A stretch of 59,592 bases of DNA, taken from Clostridia bacterium. Its GTDB lineage: Bacteria > Bacillota > Clostridia > Lachnospirales > Lachnospiraceae. The position numbers and the translations under genes were made by a program. The stretch lies in NCBI GenBank assembly GCA_029101305.1, contig JAQXQS010000086.1, forward strand, positions 1-59,592. Reading direction: 5' to 3'. Below are positions 34,064 to 42,324 of this stretch, one piece after another (the stretch's first letter is position 1; every line of letters starts with the position of its first letter). The notes beneath the pieces were generated by a model. The model worked only from the letters and a program-made list of their open reading frames with translations, was not told the origin of the DNA and searched no databases.

Positions 34064-35343
34064 GTGTTTCTTTCCTTTCTACACTGTTTTCTTCCAATCA
34101 TGATCATAGCGACCAGTGCCGCAAACAGTGCGAACCATTTTCCCACAATTCTCGTTTCATCCCCTGTTTTCGGGCTTGAAGATGCCGTTGCATAGATTTC
34201 TGGTTCTTTTCCAGTTGTATTATTTCTGCCATTTTGGCTTTCCCCTGTATCTTCCCGGGAAGTTTCCATACCAGAACTGCTTTGTTCCTTATGGGAATCA
34301 CCAGCTTCACCTTGAGCAGAAAATACCCATTTCACTTTTCCCAGAAGTTCCTCATATTCATTATCCATGTTTTCATCTACAGATAATTTCACCACAAGAT
34401 TTCTCCCCTGACCAGGACCAAATATTCCAAGATCAATATCTTTTTTCATATTCCAGCCAGTTCCTGTAAGATTTCCATCCACAGAACCCTGATAAAGCAC
34501 TTTTCCATTCTCCCGGATCTCTATAATCCCATATCTGCTCAAAAGCTGCTGAATCTGTTCCAGATTGTTTTGATCCTGCTTTGTTGGCTCCGCGCGCAGA
34601 TACATACGAATCGTATTATCCGAAGTATTCGAAAGCCGTATGGTCTGACTTCGTGAACACCCAGGCTGTAAATTTTTAAAATTGGCAAACAGATCCGTCG
34701 ATTCACCTCCGATCGTAAGCCTGTGATTCTGATCAAACACAACACTTGTCACTGTCTCACAGGTGCAGGGCTGATACCGGATTCCCAGATCCTTTTCCTC
34801 TTTTCCCCATATATTTTTCATTTCCCCGCCTTCTGCCTGAATGCTTTCCAGATTTACAATAATCCTCGCTTCTTTATTTTTATAACGGTTATCCGCTTTT
34901 TCAGACAGATAATAGCTGTCCATCAAAGGTTTCTCTGTACTTTTCCCGGCACGAAGCACATCTTTATAATACCAGTATCCATCATCCTCATATTTCCATA
35001 AATCCGTATTATAATGGATTTCGATCATCTCAGGATCCAATCCAGGCTCCTCTGCAAACCCACCTGCATCGCTACTATTTCCAAAGGTTCTTCTAATTTT
35101 TACCCTGACAAAGGAATCCACATCTCCTTCATTTTTTATATAGACCTCCTTTACCACTTTCTGACCTGGATCTACATGATCTGGTCTGTTGTAGTTCTCA
35201 TCTATAGAATTTTTGTAGGATGTCATGGACAAAAGATTGATGGCATATTCCGAAACATTCCAGGCTGCCAGTGCACTGCCTGCTGCAAATAAGATCCCTG
35301 CGAGCACCGTTATGAAGATCCATGGAAATTTATGATTCTTCAT
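34060..35343 (-). CDS. TasA-like surface protein with C-terminal sorting-type anchor
   Basis: 427 residues. A signal-type N-terminus (MKNHKFPWIF, hydrophobic to about 27, then AAWNVSEYA) is followed by a segment with DPGQKVVKEVYIKNEGDVDSF, typical of camelysin-like proteins, and a second beta-rich repeat (about 200-340). A Ser/Glu/Asn-rich spacer leads to SPKTGD, a hydrophobic stretch and RKQCRKERNT, a sortase-like signal. It is the only protein of this locus with a visible anchor, so it may tether the complex to the wall; that is inference. Confidence 0.75.
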   Translation of the reverse strand: MKNHKFPWIFITVLAGILFAAGSALAAWNVSEYAINLLSMTSYKNSIDENYNRPDHVDPGQKVVKEVYIKNEGDVDSFVRVKIRRTFGNSSDAGGFAEEPGLDPEMIEIHYNTDLWKYEDDGYWYYKDVLRAGKSTEKPLMDSYYLSEKADNRYKNKEARIIVNLESIQAEGGEMKNIWGKEEKDLGIRYQPCTCETVTSVVFDQNHRLTIGGESTDLFANFKNLQPGCSRSQTIRLSNTSDNTIRMYLRAEPTKQDQNNLEQIQQLLSRYGIIEIRENGKVLYQGSVDGNLTGTGWNMKKDIDLGIFGPGQGRNLVVKLSVDENMDNEYEELLGKVKWVFSAQGEAGDSHKEQSSSGMETSREDTGESQNGRNNTTGKEPEIYATASSSPKTGDETRIVGKWFALFAALVAMIMIGRKQCRKERNT

Positions 35344-35362
35344 AATACCTCTTCCTTTCTGA

Positions 35363-36139
35363 TCAGTTCTCGTTGCTACGGTCTACTTCCTGCAAAGTAC
35401 CTCCTTTAATTTCTTCATCCAGCATACGATATGCTTCTGACTGGGTTGCAAATCCTTTACTCTGAATTGCCTGGGCTGTTACCTTAAGCTGGTAATTGCC
35501 AACTTTTTGCATTTCAGTCTGATTCCAGTCTGTAGGAATTACAATATTGGTAAACAAAGTAGATTCCTCTCCAATATTGAAAATCCCGTTTCCTTTTTCT
35601 CCCATATAATTAAAAACAAGTCTGGATGCAGTTGAACGGGTTGTATCCTTTACCCATAAAGGATTTACCATAGGATATGCAGCAAGCTGGGCGAGATTAT
35701 AACCAGGAATGTGATCCTGAATAAGTCCTGTTCCTGTTCCATCTTTCTTGTCGTAACTTCCATTAAACGTCTTATCGAAATAAATGGTTTTATAAATAAG
35801 ATTCAGAGCCTGACTATCTGCAACCGGAGCTCCCTGACTATCCAGAATATCAATAGACATTCTTACGTAACATGGCTCGTCTCCATTCTTACCGGAAGTA
35901 ATATTTTTCACTGTTGGATTCTTATAAACAGTGTAGCCTGGATACATATTTTTTCCATCCTTTTCTTCTGGATCCCAGCTTGTTTCTTTCAAGCCGATAT
36001 CCAGATCTCCTGTTGTAAATACATTCGTCTGTACGGAATTCTCTGTAAAGTATGCCATTGTATTTCCAATTCCAAATAACATGGCACATGAAATGGCTCC
36101 GGCAAATAAAATATTTCTTTTCTTTCTGCTAATTTTCAT
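35363..36139 (-). CDS. TasA/CalY-like protein (SipW-type signal)
   Basis: 258 residues. It opens KISRKKRNILFAGAI, with a hydrophobic core ending GNTMAYFTENS and then NVFTTGDLDIGLKET, the clearest SipW-dependent signal and camelysin start in the window. The mature domain contains PCYVRMSIDI and ESTLFTNIVIPTDW, matching the TasA/CalY fold pattern. It is the best candidate for the major fibre subunit, by analogy to B. subtilis TasA. AAAGGA precedes the ATG; gaps to its neighbours are 14 and 19 bases. Confidence 0.85.
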   Translation of the reverse strand: MKISRKKRNILFAGAISCAMLFGIGNTMAYFTENSVQTNVFTTGDLDIGLKETSWDPEEKDGKNMYPGYTVYKNPTVKNITSGKNGDEPCYVRMSIDILDSQGAPVADSQALNLIYKTIYFDKTFNGSYDKKDGTGTGLIQDHIPGYNLAQLAAYPMVNPLWVKDTTRSTASRLVFNYMGEKGNGIFNIGEESTLFTNIVIPTDWNQTEMQKVGNYQLKVTAQAIQSKGFATQSEAYRMLDEEIKGGTLQEVDRSNEN

Positions 36140-36153
36140 TTTTCATTTCCTTT

Positions 36154-36843
36154 CTATCCTTCAAAGTTAAACAGTCCTGCTTCATAGGCATTTTTCGGGT
36201 TATCCAGTCCAAAAAATGCTTCTCCTGTCATCTGTTGGAGAACCTGTCCTGAAATTTTAATGTCCACGCCTCCTATTTCCTGTATCCAGGCCTGTCTTTT
36301 GTTATTCACAGTTTCATCCACCTGCACGTTTGTAAACAATGGCACTGTAGTCTCCTGCTTACCAGCCAGGCTTCTTTTCAGTATTTCTGAATAATAAAAG
36401 CACTGCACAGGATCTGCCCCCGACTGACCTTCAAACCGCACCCAGTCACCTTTTGCCTTGTCATCACTGTTATAATCCAGGGTATATACTTGTGCTACTT
36501 TCTCCATGTCCTGCCGGCTTAAGATTTTCCCCCTCTTGCTTTTGTCCTGACATTGTTCTGAATAAACAAATTCACATTTCAAAGCTACCAGTTCATTCAG
36601 ATCCAGTTCTGAAGTATTGGTTACCTGAGGATCCTTTGGAATTACAACTCCGGGAACTGTGAGAAGCGCCTTTTCAGCTTCCCAGGATGGCTCTTTAAGC
36701 TGCGCATCCAACCCCTTTTCCCCAGCAAATACAAGCTGATTGATATTTTGGCTGCTATCATTCATATATGCCAGCGTACTGCCAGCACCTGCAACAAAGC
36801 AAAGGCCTGATAAGATTGCTATTGCCGCTTTCTTTTTTCTCAT
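36154..36843 (-). CDS. TasA-like protein (SipW-type signal)
   Basis: 229 residues from the ATG with AGGAGG five bases upstream, a site that overlaps the stop of the preceding gene. The N-terminus is RKKKAAIAILSG, a hydrophobic core, then AGSTLAYMNDSS and LVFAGEKGLDAQLKE, again the SipW-type pattern. The mature part has TVPLFTNVQVDE and a late KISGQVLQQM strand. It is related to but distinct from its neighbours. The product is probably secreted and processed by the SipW of the operon. Confidence 0.78.
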   Translation of the reverse strand: MRKKKAAIAILSGLCFVAGAGSTLAYMNDSSQNINQLVFAGEKGLDAQLKEPSWEAEKALLTVPGVVIPKDPQVTNTSELDLNELVALKCEFVYSEQCQDKSKRGKILSRQDMEKVAQVYTLDYNSDDKAKGDWVRFEGQSGADPVQCFYYSEILKRSLAGKQETTVPLFTNVQVDETVNNKRQAWIQEIGGVDIKISGQVLQQMTGEAFFGLDNPKNAYEAGLFNFEG

Positions 36844-36853
36844 AAGGACCTCC

Positions 36854-37357
36854 TTACAATTCTGCAAAAGCCTCTTCCGGTGACAGAAAACCTTCTGCCT
36901 GGACAGACTCTTCGTACACAAGAATATCAAACGGTATCATATTTTCTTTTTTTATCGTATTTTTTATAACAATATTATCAAAAACTGTTTCTGTTTTTTC
37001 TCCTGGAAGTACTTTTTTCTGATAATAATAATATTCATCTTTTCCAGTTTTCCAACTGCTGTTAATGAGCAGCGGGTCGCATTGCTCCTGTGCAGCCCGG
37101 TCACTGAATGTTACTTTTACCCTTACATATACCGGAATCGCCGAGTCATTTACGATACAAGGCTTTTTCTTTATCACCGTACCAGGAGCCGGATCCTCAG
37201 GGGGATCAAAATCTTCTTCGATATGGGTATTGTTTCCTACTGCTTTTATCTGGTTGACAGCTTCCTTTCGGTCAATCAGGTAAGCATAGACCATAGAACC
37301 TGTCATTCCCGCAGTGAGACAGCATACAAGTGCAAATATCATCCATCTTTTTCTCAT
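36854..37357 (-). CDS. TasA-like secreted protein, first gene of the operon
   Basis: 167 residues. A signal peptide (RKRWMIFALV, hydrophobic to about 24, then VYAYLIDRKE) is followed by camelysin-like features: HIEEDFDPPEDPAPGTVIKK, then NDSAIPVYVRVKVTF and a late DILVYEESVQAEGF strand. It has no good ribosome site right before the ATG; AAAGGAGG lies further up, before a small hairpin (GCAGG/CCTGC), so its translation may depend on RNA folding. It begins the operon that ends with the adhesin. Confidence 0.72.
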   Translation of the reverse strand: MRKRWMIFALVCCLTAGMTGSMVYAYLIDRKEAVNQIKAVGNNTHIEEDFDPPEDPAPGTVIKKKPCIVNDSAIPVYVRVKVTFSDRAAQEQCDPLLINSSWKTGKDEYYYYQKKVLPGEKTETVFDNIVIKNTIKKENMIPFDILVYEESVQAEGFLSPEEAFAEL

Positions 37358-37787
37358 GGATCATTCACAGCAGGTCTCTGTCCTGCCGCCTCCTTTCTAT
37401 ATGTTCTTCCTGCATGCAAAGCAATACTGTAACTATGTTGCAATAAACCGCTTTACAATGCACCAAAAATCAGCACAATGGAATCACCTCCTTTAAAATT
37501 CAATAAATAATGAAATCAATTAGGGAATTGGCGGATACGTTGCACCGACGAAATGAGTCGCATTTTGGAGATTGAATCTGAAAAGTCACAGAATATCTTA
37601 GAATAAGAATTAAGAAATTTCACAAAGCAATATCAGACATTATGGCACATGTCTTCTATCTGTATTAAACAATTTTAATATTTCAATTTGATTTTTAAAA
37701 TAGTAATATGGATTTTAATAACTGAATTAACATTTAAGAATTATAGATGAAATTGACGCGTCATTTCTGACGTATTGATTAATTGAT
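37358..37787 (-). promoter_or_regulatory. Long leader of the SipW/TasA-like operon
   Basis: About 420 nt lie between the predicted start of transcription and the first gene. The leader holds a 10-bp palindrome TGACGCGTCA (37754-37763), a hairpin AGACAT/ATGTCT near 37634-37653, a perfect Shine-Dalgarno AAAGGAGGTGAT before a seven-codon frame (GTG start, MLIFGAL, stop) at about 37459-37482, and GCAGG/CCTGC just before the first gene. No known riboswitch was recognised. Confidence 0.5.
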
Positions 37788-37815
37788 ATGATATCATGTT
37801 TTCCGGAAAAGTCAA
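37788..37815 (-). promoter_or_regulatory. Probable promoter of the SipW/TasA-like operon
   Basis: TTGACT, 16 bp, TATCAT on the minus strand. The -10 lies in the palindrome ATGATATCAT (37788-37797), a possible operator. Confidence 0.55.
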
Positions 37816-37907
37816 TACAGGAAATCTTAAAGAATTATAAATTTTGAACTCCACCGTTTTCATGCTCCCTATGACAATCTGAAGCGTGTCACTTAAGAAA
37901 TATTCTC

Positions 37908-38495
37908 TCAGACACGCTCCAGCACTTCACGGATCTTAGCCCGGATTCTCTGCAGGGCATTGTCAATAGACTTTGGCGATTTCTTTAAAATCCTGCCGAT
38001 TTCCACATATCCCTTTCCCTTCAGATACAGATCCAGCACCTGATTTTCCATGGGACTGAGATAATCCGAAATTTTCTGCCTTAGATCCTGGGTTGTTTCC
38101 TGGTCAATGATGATGGCCTCCGGATTTTCCACACTGAGTTCCCAGATCGGACTGTTTTCATCCTCCTGATTCAGGGACACGTAGGAATTCAGCGGAAGAT
38201 GTTTCTGCCGGTTGGAATTCTGGATCGCGCTATAAATCTGACGGTCTATGCACATTCTTGCAAACGTAGCAAAGGACGCCTCTTTATCTGGCAAAAAATC
38301 ACGCACAGCCTTAAACAGCCCGATCATGCCTTCCTGGATCAGATCATCAGTATCTCCCCCGATGAGAAACATGGCCCGGGCTTTCTGGCGCACCAGGCCT
38401 TTATATTTCTCCATGAGATAATCCTCAATGGCTGTCTCTCCATCCCGCAGACGTGCGATCAGTTCTTCATCACTTATATTATCGAACTTTCCCAT
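37908..38495 (-). CDS. sigH: RNA polymerase sigma factor, SigH type
   Basis: 195 residues. Region 2 is clear (DDLIQEGMIGLFKAVRDF, then FATFARMCIDRQIYSAI), and region 4 ends with the helix-turn-helix YVEIGRILKKSPKSIDNALQRIR. Size and sequence fit sigma-30 (Spo0H), which directs early post-exponential and sporulation genes. The order cysS-mrnC-rlmB-sigH matches B. subtilis except that yacP is missing. GGAGG precedes the ATG, 14 bases after rlmB. An AGCGTGTC/GACACGCT hairpin spans its stop codon. Confidence 0.9.
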   Translation of the reverse strand: MGKFDNISDEELIARLRDGETAIEDYLMEKYKGLVRQKARAMFLIGGDTDDLIQEGMIGLFKAVRDFLPDKEASFATFARMCIDRQIYSAIQNSNRQKHLPLNSYVSLNQEDENSPIWELSVENPEAIIIDQETTQDLRQKISDYLSPMENQVLDLYLKGKGYVEIGRILKKSPKSIDNALQRIRAKIREVLERV

Positions 38496-38509
38496 AGTTC
38501 CTCCGGATC

Positions 38510-39241
38510 TTATTTCATTCTCTGGCGGACTACCTCATAGGCAAGAATGCCTGCTGCCACAGACGCATTCAGGGAATCAATATCACCCTTCATTGGAATG
38601 GCTGCTACAAAGTCACATTTTTCCTTTACAAGACGGCTGACGCCCTCTCCCTCATTTCCAATCACCACACCCATCGGTCCGGTAAGGTTCAGGTTATACA
38701 TCAGCTCTCCGCCCATATCGGCACATACAAACCACATGCCTTCTTTTTTCAGTTCTTCAATGGTCTGGCCCAGATTCGATACTTTCGCAACAGGTGTATA
38801 ATTCAGCGCTCCTGCAGATGTTTTGGCAACTGTGGAAGTAAGTCCTACCGCATGACGCTTGGGAATGATCACCCCGTGGGCACCTGCAAGGTTTGCTGTA
38901 CGGATGATCGCACCCAGATTATGAGGATCTTCAATATCATCAAGCAGGAAAATAAAAGGAGCCTCCCCCTTTTCCTTTGCTTTATCCAGAATATCCTCCA
39001 CAGTGGAATACTCATAAGCAGCTACCTGTGCGATAACCCCCTGGTGGGCACCAGTCTCACTTAACTGATCCAGACGTTCTTTCTGTACAAAATTAATGAT
39101 CGTATCTTTTTTTCTCGCTTCCCGGATGATTGTCCGCACGGGACCATCCTGGCATCTGTCCAGGACAAAAAGCTTATCCACACATTTTCCTGAACGGAAT
39201 GCCTCTAAAACCGCATTTCTTCCTTCAATCTGCTCGCTCAT
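38510..39241 (-). CDS. rlmB: 23S rRNA 2'-O-ribose methyltransferase (RlmB/TrmH family)
   Basis: 243 residues. An N-terminal L30e-like substrate-binding domain (IEGRNAVLEAF) is followed by a SPOUT domain with motif 1 DDIEDPHNLGAIIRTA near 106, motif 2 GVVIGNEGEGVSR near 193 and motif 3 IPMKGDIDSLNASVAAGI near 215. RlmB methylates G2251 of 23S rRNA; the target is inferred from family and synteny. AGGAGG six bases before the ATG. Confidence 0.92.
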   Translation of the reverse strand: MSEQIEGRNAVLEAFRSGKCVDKLFVLDRCQDGPVRTIIREARKKDTIINFVQKERLDQLSETGAHQGVIAQVAAYEYSTVEDILDKAKEKGEAPFIFLLDDIEDPHNLGAIIRTANLAGAHGVIIPKRHAVGLTSTVAKTSAGALNYTPVAKVSNLGQTIEELKKEGMWFVCADMGGELMYNLNLTGPMGVVIGNEGEGVSRLVKEKCDFVAAIPMKGDIDSLNASVAAGILAYEVVRQRMK

Positions 39242-39300
39242 CTGCAGCCTCCTGTTATTTATTGTTCCACATAATTGTAATTTATAACAATATTACCCTT

Positions 39301-39726
39301 TTATAAATTTTCTTCTGGGATTCCTTTTCTTACCAGTTCCACGATCCGGGAATAATCCTCTTTCAGATACAGATATCCCATCAATGCCTCAAATCCTGTC
39401 GCCCTGCGGTAGTCAGCCATTGTGGCATGCTTGGCCATTGTGGGGGAATGGGCATTTCTCCCCCTTTTATAAACGGCAAGCTCTTCCTCTGTGAGAACAG
39501 GCTCCAGAAGCTCCATCATTTTCGACTGTGCCCCTGCCTTTACCAGGCTGCTGGCCTTCTTATGAAGCTGGTTCACCGGGCAGTTGCCCTTTTTTACAAG
39601 GACAGTCCGGATCACCAGTTCATAAACTCCATCTCCGATATACGCCAGTGTTAATGGAGAATAGGTACGCAGATCCCTGTCTTTTAGTCCAAACAGTTCT
39701 TTTAATTCACTTAAGCCCGTTTCCAT
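39301..39726 (-). CDS. mrnC: Mini-ribonuclease III
   Basis: 141 residues. An RNase III-like catalytic domain without a dsRNA-binding domain: YSPLTLAYIGDGVYELVIR carries the catalytic acidic residue near 32, and ATGFEALMGYLYL near 109 is the second signature. MrnC trims 23S rRNA precursor ends. It overlaps the cysS end by 16 bases, the standard Firmicutes arrangement. Confidence 0.93.
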   Translation of the reverse strand: METGLSELKELFGLKDRDLRTYSPLTLAYIGDGVYELVIRTVLVKKGNCPVNQLHKKASSLVKAGAQSKMMELLEPVLTEEELAVYKRGRNAHSPTMAKHATMADYRRATGFEALMGYLYLKEDYSRIVELVRKGIPEENL

Positions 39727-41120
39727 TTTACTCCTTCACGTGTATCCTTAAGAACAATTCCTTTCGCAAGGAGTTCATCACGGATTTCGTCTGCTCTGGC
39801 GAAATTCTTCGCCTTTCTTGCTTCCTGGCGCTCTGCGATCAGATCTTCAATCTCTTTGTCAAGGATTTCTTCTTTCTTTACAGCCACAAGGCCAAGTACG
39901 TCACACAGCTTCACAAGGATTTCAAGAAGTCCTTCTGCAAATTCTGCGCTGCTGTCTTCTGTCACATTTGTATTGGCAAATTTAACCAGCTCAAATACAG
40001 CTGCAAGTGCATCAGCTGTGTTAAAATCATCTTCCATTGCCTCTTCAAATTTCTTTACATAGCCATCTGCTTCTGTAAGAAGAGCCTTCTCTGCCTCTGT
40101 CATCTGGGCAATGGCTGCTTTCTCTTTACGGTCTTTCAGACGTCCTGCTGCCTCTGTGATTCTCTCCAGGGCATTCTTGGAGGATTCCATAAGGTCTGCA
40201 CTGAAATTCAACGGACTTCTGTAGTGTGCATTAAGCATGAAGAAACGAAGCACCTGCAGATCGTACTGCTGGCTGATTTCACGCACAGTGCGGAAATTTC
40301 CAAGGGACTTGGACATTTTACGGTTATCAATGTTCAGAAATGCGTTGTGCATCCAGTATCTTGCAAAAGTTTTGTCATTGCAGCACTCACTCTGCGCGAT
40401 CTCATTCTCATGGTGTGGGAAAATCAGATCCTCTCCGCCTGCATGAATATCGATCTCTTCCCCGAGATATTTCTTTGACATAACGGAGCACTCACTGTGC
40501 CAGCCAGGACGACCGTCGCACCATGGAGAAGTCCAGTATGGCTCTCCTTCTTTCTTTGGTTTCCACAATACGAAATCCAGCGGATCTTCCTTCTGATCCT
40601 CACCGGAAACCTGAAGTGCACGGAAACCGGACTGGAGATCATCCAGGTTCTTGTGGGAAAGCTTTCCATATTCCTTAAATTTCTTAACACGGAAATATAC
40701 AGTACCATCTGCAACTGCATAAGCATAGCCCTTATCCATAAGAGTCTGGATCATGCTGATCATGCCATCGATTTCCTGTGTTGCCTGAGGATGTGTGGTA
40801 GCAGGTTTTACATTCATTCCTGCCATGTCTTTTTTGCATTCTTCAATATATCTGGTGGAAACTTCCTCAGCGGAAACGCCTTCTTCAATTGCTTTTTTGA
40901 TGATCTTGTCATCTACATCTGTAAAGTTGGATACATAATTGACTTCATATCCTTTATATTCCAGATAACGGCGGACTGTATCAAAAATGATCATCGGACG
41001 TGCGTTTCCAATATGGATCAGATTATATACAGTAGGTCCGCAGACATACATTTTTACCTTTCCCTCTTCCAGCGGTACAAATTCCTCTTTCTGACGGGTC
41101 AGTGTATTAAAAATCTTCAT
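39711..41120 (-). CDS. cysS: Cysteine-tRNA ligase
   Basis: 469 residues, full length. Zinc/HIGH region: YVCGPTVYNLIHIGNARP; the KMSKS motif is MSKSLGNF near residue 265; WHSECSVMS and GGEDLIFPHHENEIAQSE supply zinc ligands. It charges tRNA-Cys. A CGGAGG site precedes the ATG. The gap to ispF (about 50 bases) leaves no room for a T-box leader. Confidence 0.97.
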   Translation of the reverse strand: MKIFNTLTRQKEEFVPLEEGKVKMYVCGPTVYNLIHIGNARPMIIFDTVRRYLEYKGYEVNYVSNFTDVDDKIIKKAIEEGVSAEEVSTRYIEECKKDMAGMNVKPATTHPQATQEIDGMISMIQTLMDKGYAYAVADGTVYFRVKKFKEYGKLSHKNLDDLQSGFRALQVSGEDQKEDPLDFVLWKPKKEGEPYWTSPWCDGRPGWHSECSVMSKKYLGEEIDIHAGGEDLIFPHHENEIAQSECCNDKTFARYWMHNAFLNIDNRKMSKSLGNFRTVREISQQYDLQVLRFFMLNAHYRSPLNFSADLMESSKNALERITEAAGRLKDRKEKAAIAQMTEAEKALLTEADGYVKKFEEAMEDDFNTADALAAVFELVKFANTNVTEDSSAEFAEGLLEILVKLCDVLGLVAVKKEEILDKEIEDLIAERQEARKAKNFARADEIRDELLAKGIVLKDTREGVKWKRA

Positions 41121-41171
41121 TGTATTTCTCCCTCCGGTCAGTAATTATTATTTCCTGGTAACTGTTCTAAG

Positions 41172-41663
41172 TCAGTTACATTTCTTGTATAAAAGGCAGA
41201 CAGCCTGGGATGCGATTCCTTCTTCCCTTCCGGTAAAACCAAGCTTCTCTTCTGTGGTTGCCTTGATGTTCAGCTGAGCCGGATCCATGTGAAGCGCAGT
41301 GGCTATATTCTCTTTCATCTGGGGAATATGAGGCGCCATCTTCGGCTTCTGTGCAATGATCACTGCATCAATATTGCCCACACCGTATCCTTTTTCATCC
41401 AGAAGAGCTGCTACATGCTCCAGAAGCTTCACACTGGAAATCCCTTCGTATGCCGGATCTGTATCCGGAAAATGCTGTCCGATATCCCCAAGAGCTGCTG
41501 CTCCCAGAAGAGCATCCATAATGGCATGGATCAGTACATCTGCATCTGAATGTCCCAGCAGGCCTTTTTCCCATGGGATCTTCACTCCGCCGAGAATCAG
41601 CTCTCTGTTCTCTGTCAGTCTGTGTACATCATATCCCATTCCAACTCTCATAAGGTTTTCCAC
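41172..41663 (-). CDS. ispF: 2-C-methyl-D-erythritol 2,4-cyclodiphosphate synthase
   Basis: 163 residues. It cyclises CDP-methylerythritol phosphate in the MEP isoprenoid pathway. Signatures: GMGYDVHRL (zinc Asp and His), [22 protein letters not shown] near 35 and the C-terminal [20 protein letters not shown]. The GTG start has AGGGA seven bases upstream; an ATG four codons on (41651) matches the usual IspF start and is the alternative. ispD is not adjacent. Confidence 0.96.
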   Translation of the reverse strand: MENLMRVGMGYDVHRLTENRELILGGVKIPWEKGLLGHSDADVLIHAIMDALLGAAALGDIGQHFPDTDPAYEGISSVKLLEHVAALLDEKGYGVGNIDAVIIAQKPKMAPHIPQMKENIATALHMDPAQLNIKATTEEKLGFTGREEGIASQAVCLLYKKCN

Positions 41664-41788
41664 ATTTTATCCCTGCCTTTCTTTTCTAAAGGGAATTTTC
41701 GTATAGAGCGAAAAATCCCCATGCTATCGTTGGCTATTATACATGATTTCAAACTAAAAAGCAATCCACTTGGGATTTAATCTCCCAC

Positions 41789-41820
41789 AAAAAAGGCCCT
41801 CCGTTTCTTCCGGAAGGCCT
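41789..41820 (-). terminator. Terminator after ridA
   Basis: AGGCCTTCCG pairs with CGGAGGGCCT around GAAGAAA, followed by a T run on the minus strand. Confidence 0.85.
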
Positions 41821-41844
41821 GACTGTACCATAAATACAGAAAGA

Positions 41845-42219
41845 TTATTCAGCTTCTGCGATTACCTCAACTTCGCAAAGAACGTTCTTCGGCAAAGTCT
41901 TGACTGCAACGCAGGAACGTGCTGGTTTATTTACGAAATATTTCGCATAGACTTCATTAAACTTGGCGAAATCCCCCATATCAGCAAGGAAACAGGTGGT
42001 CTTAACAGTCTTCTCATAGCTGCTTCCAGCTTCCTTCAGTACTTCACCAAGGTTCTTCATAACCTGCTCTGCCTGGGTCTCAATGGTATCTCCATTGATC
42101 TCGCCTGTTGCAGGATCTACCGGAATCTGTCCGGATGTAAATACTACTCCATTTAAGATCATTGCCTGTGAATATGGTCCGATTGCAGCTGGTGCCTTAT
42201 CTGTATGAACTACTTTCAT
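41845..42219 (-). CDS. ridA: RidA-family enamine/imine deaminase
   Basis: 124 residues. Family signatures: AIGPYSQAMILNGVVFTSGQIPVDP near the N-terminus, the active-site Arg in NKPARSCVAV near 104, and a C-terminal EVIAEAE. It hydrolyses reactive 2-aminoacrylate formed by PLP enzymes. Monocistronic, with a consensus promoter upstream and a terminator downstream. Confidence 0.95.
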   Translation of the reverse strand: MKVVHTDKAPAAIGPYSQAMILNGVVFTSGQIPVDPATGEINGDTIETQAEQVMKNLGEVLKEAGSSYEKTVKTTCFLADMGDFAKFNEVYAKYFVNKPARSCVAVKTLPKNVLCEVEVIAEAE

Positions 42220-42264
42220 GATATAAATCTCCTTTCGTGACTGCTTTCATCTTCTCTCAAACAC

Positions 42265-42293
42265 ACTCTATCGCGAAAAAATGTCAGTGTCAA
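42265..42293 (-). promoter_or_regulatory. ridA: Promoter of ridA
   Basis: TTGACA, 17 bp, TAGAGT on the minus strand. Confidence 0.75.
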
Positions 42294-42324
42294 GCAATAT
42301 TTTTGTATCTATTTACGTTTCTCT

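Noticed and set aside
37358-37787. Cyclic-di-GMP riboswitch in the fibre operon leader
   Set aside because: The conserved core of the known classes could not be found; a covariance search would settle it.
41121-41171. T-box leader upstream of cysS
   Set aside because: The gap is about 50 bases; no specifier stem or T-box sequence. glnS also lacks one.
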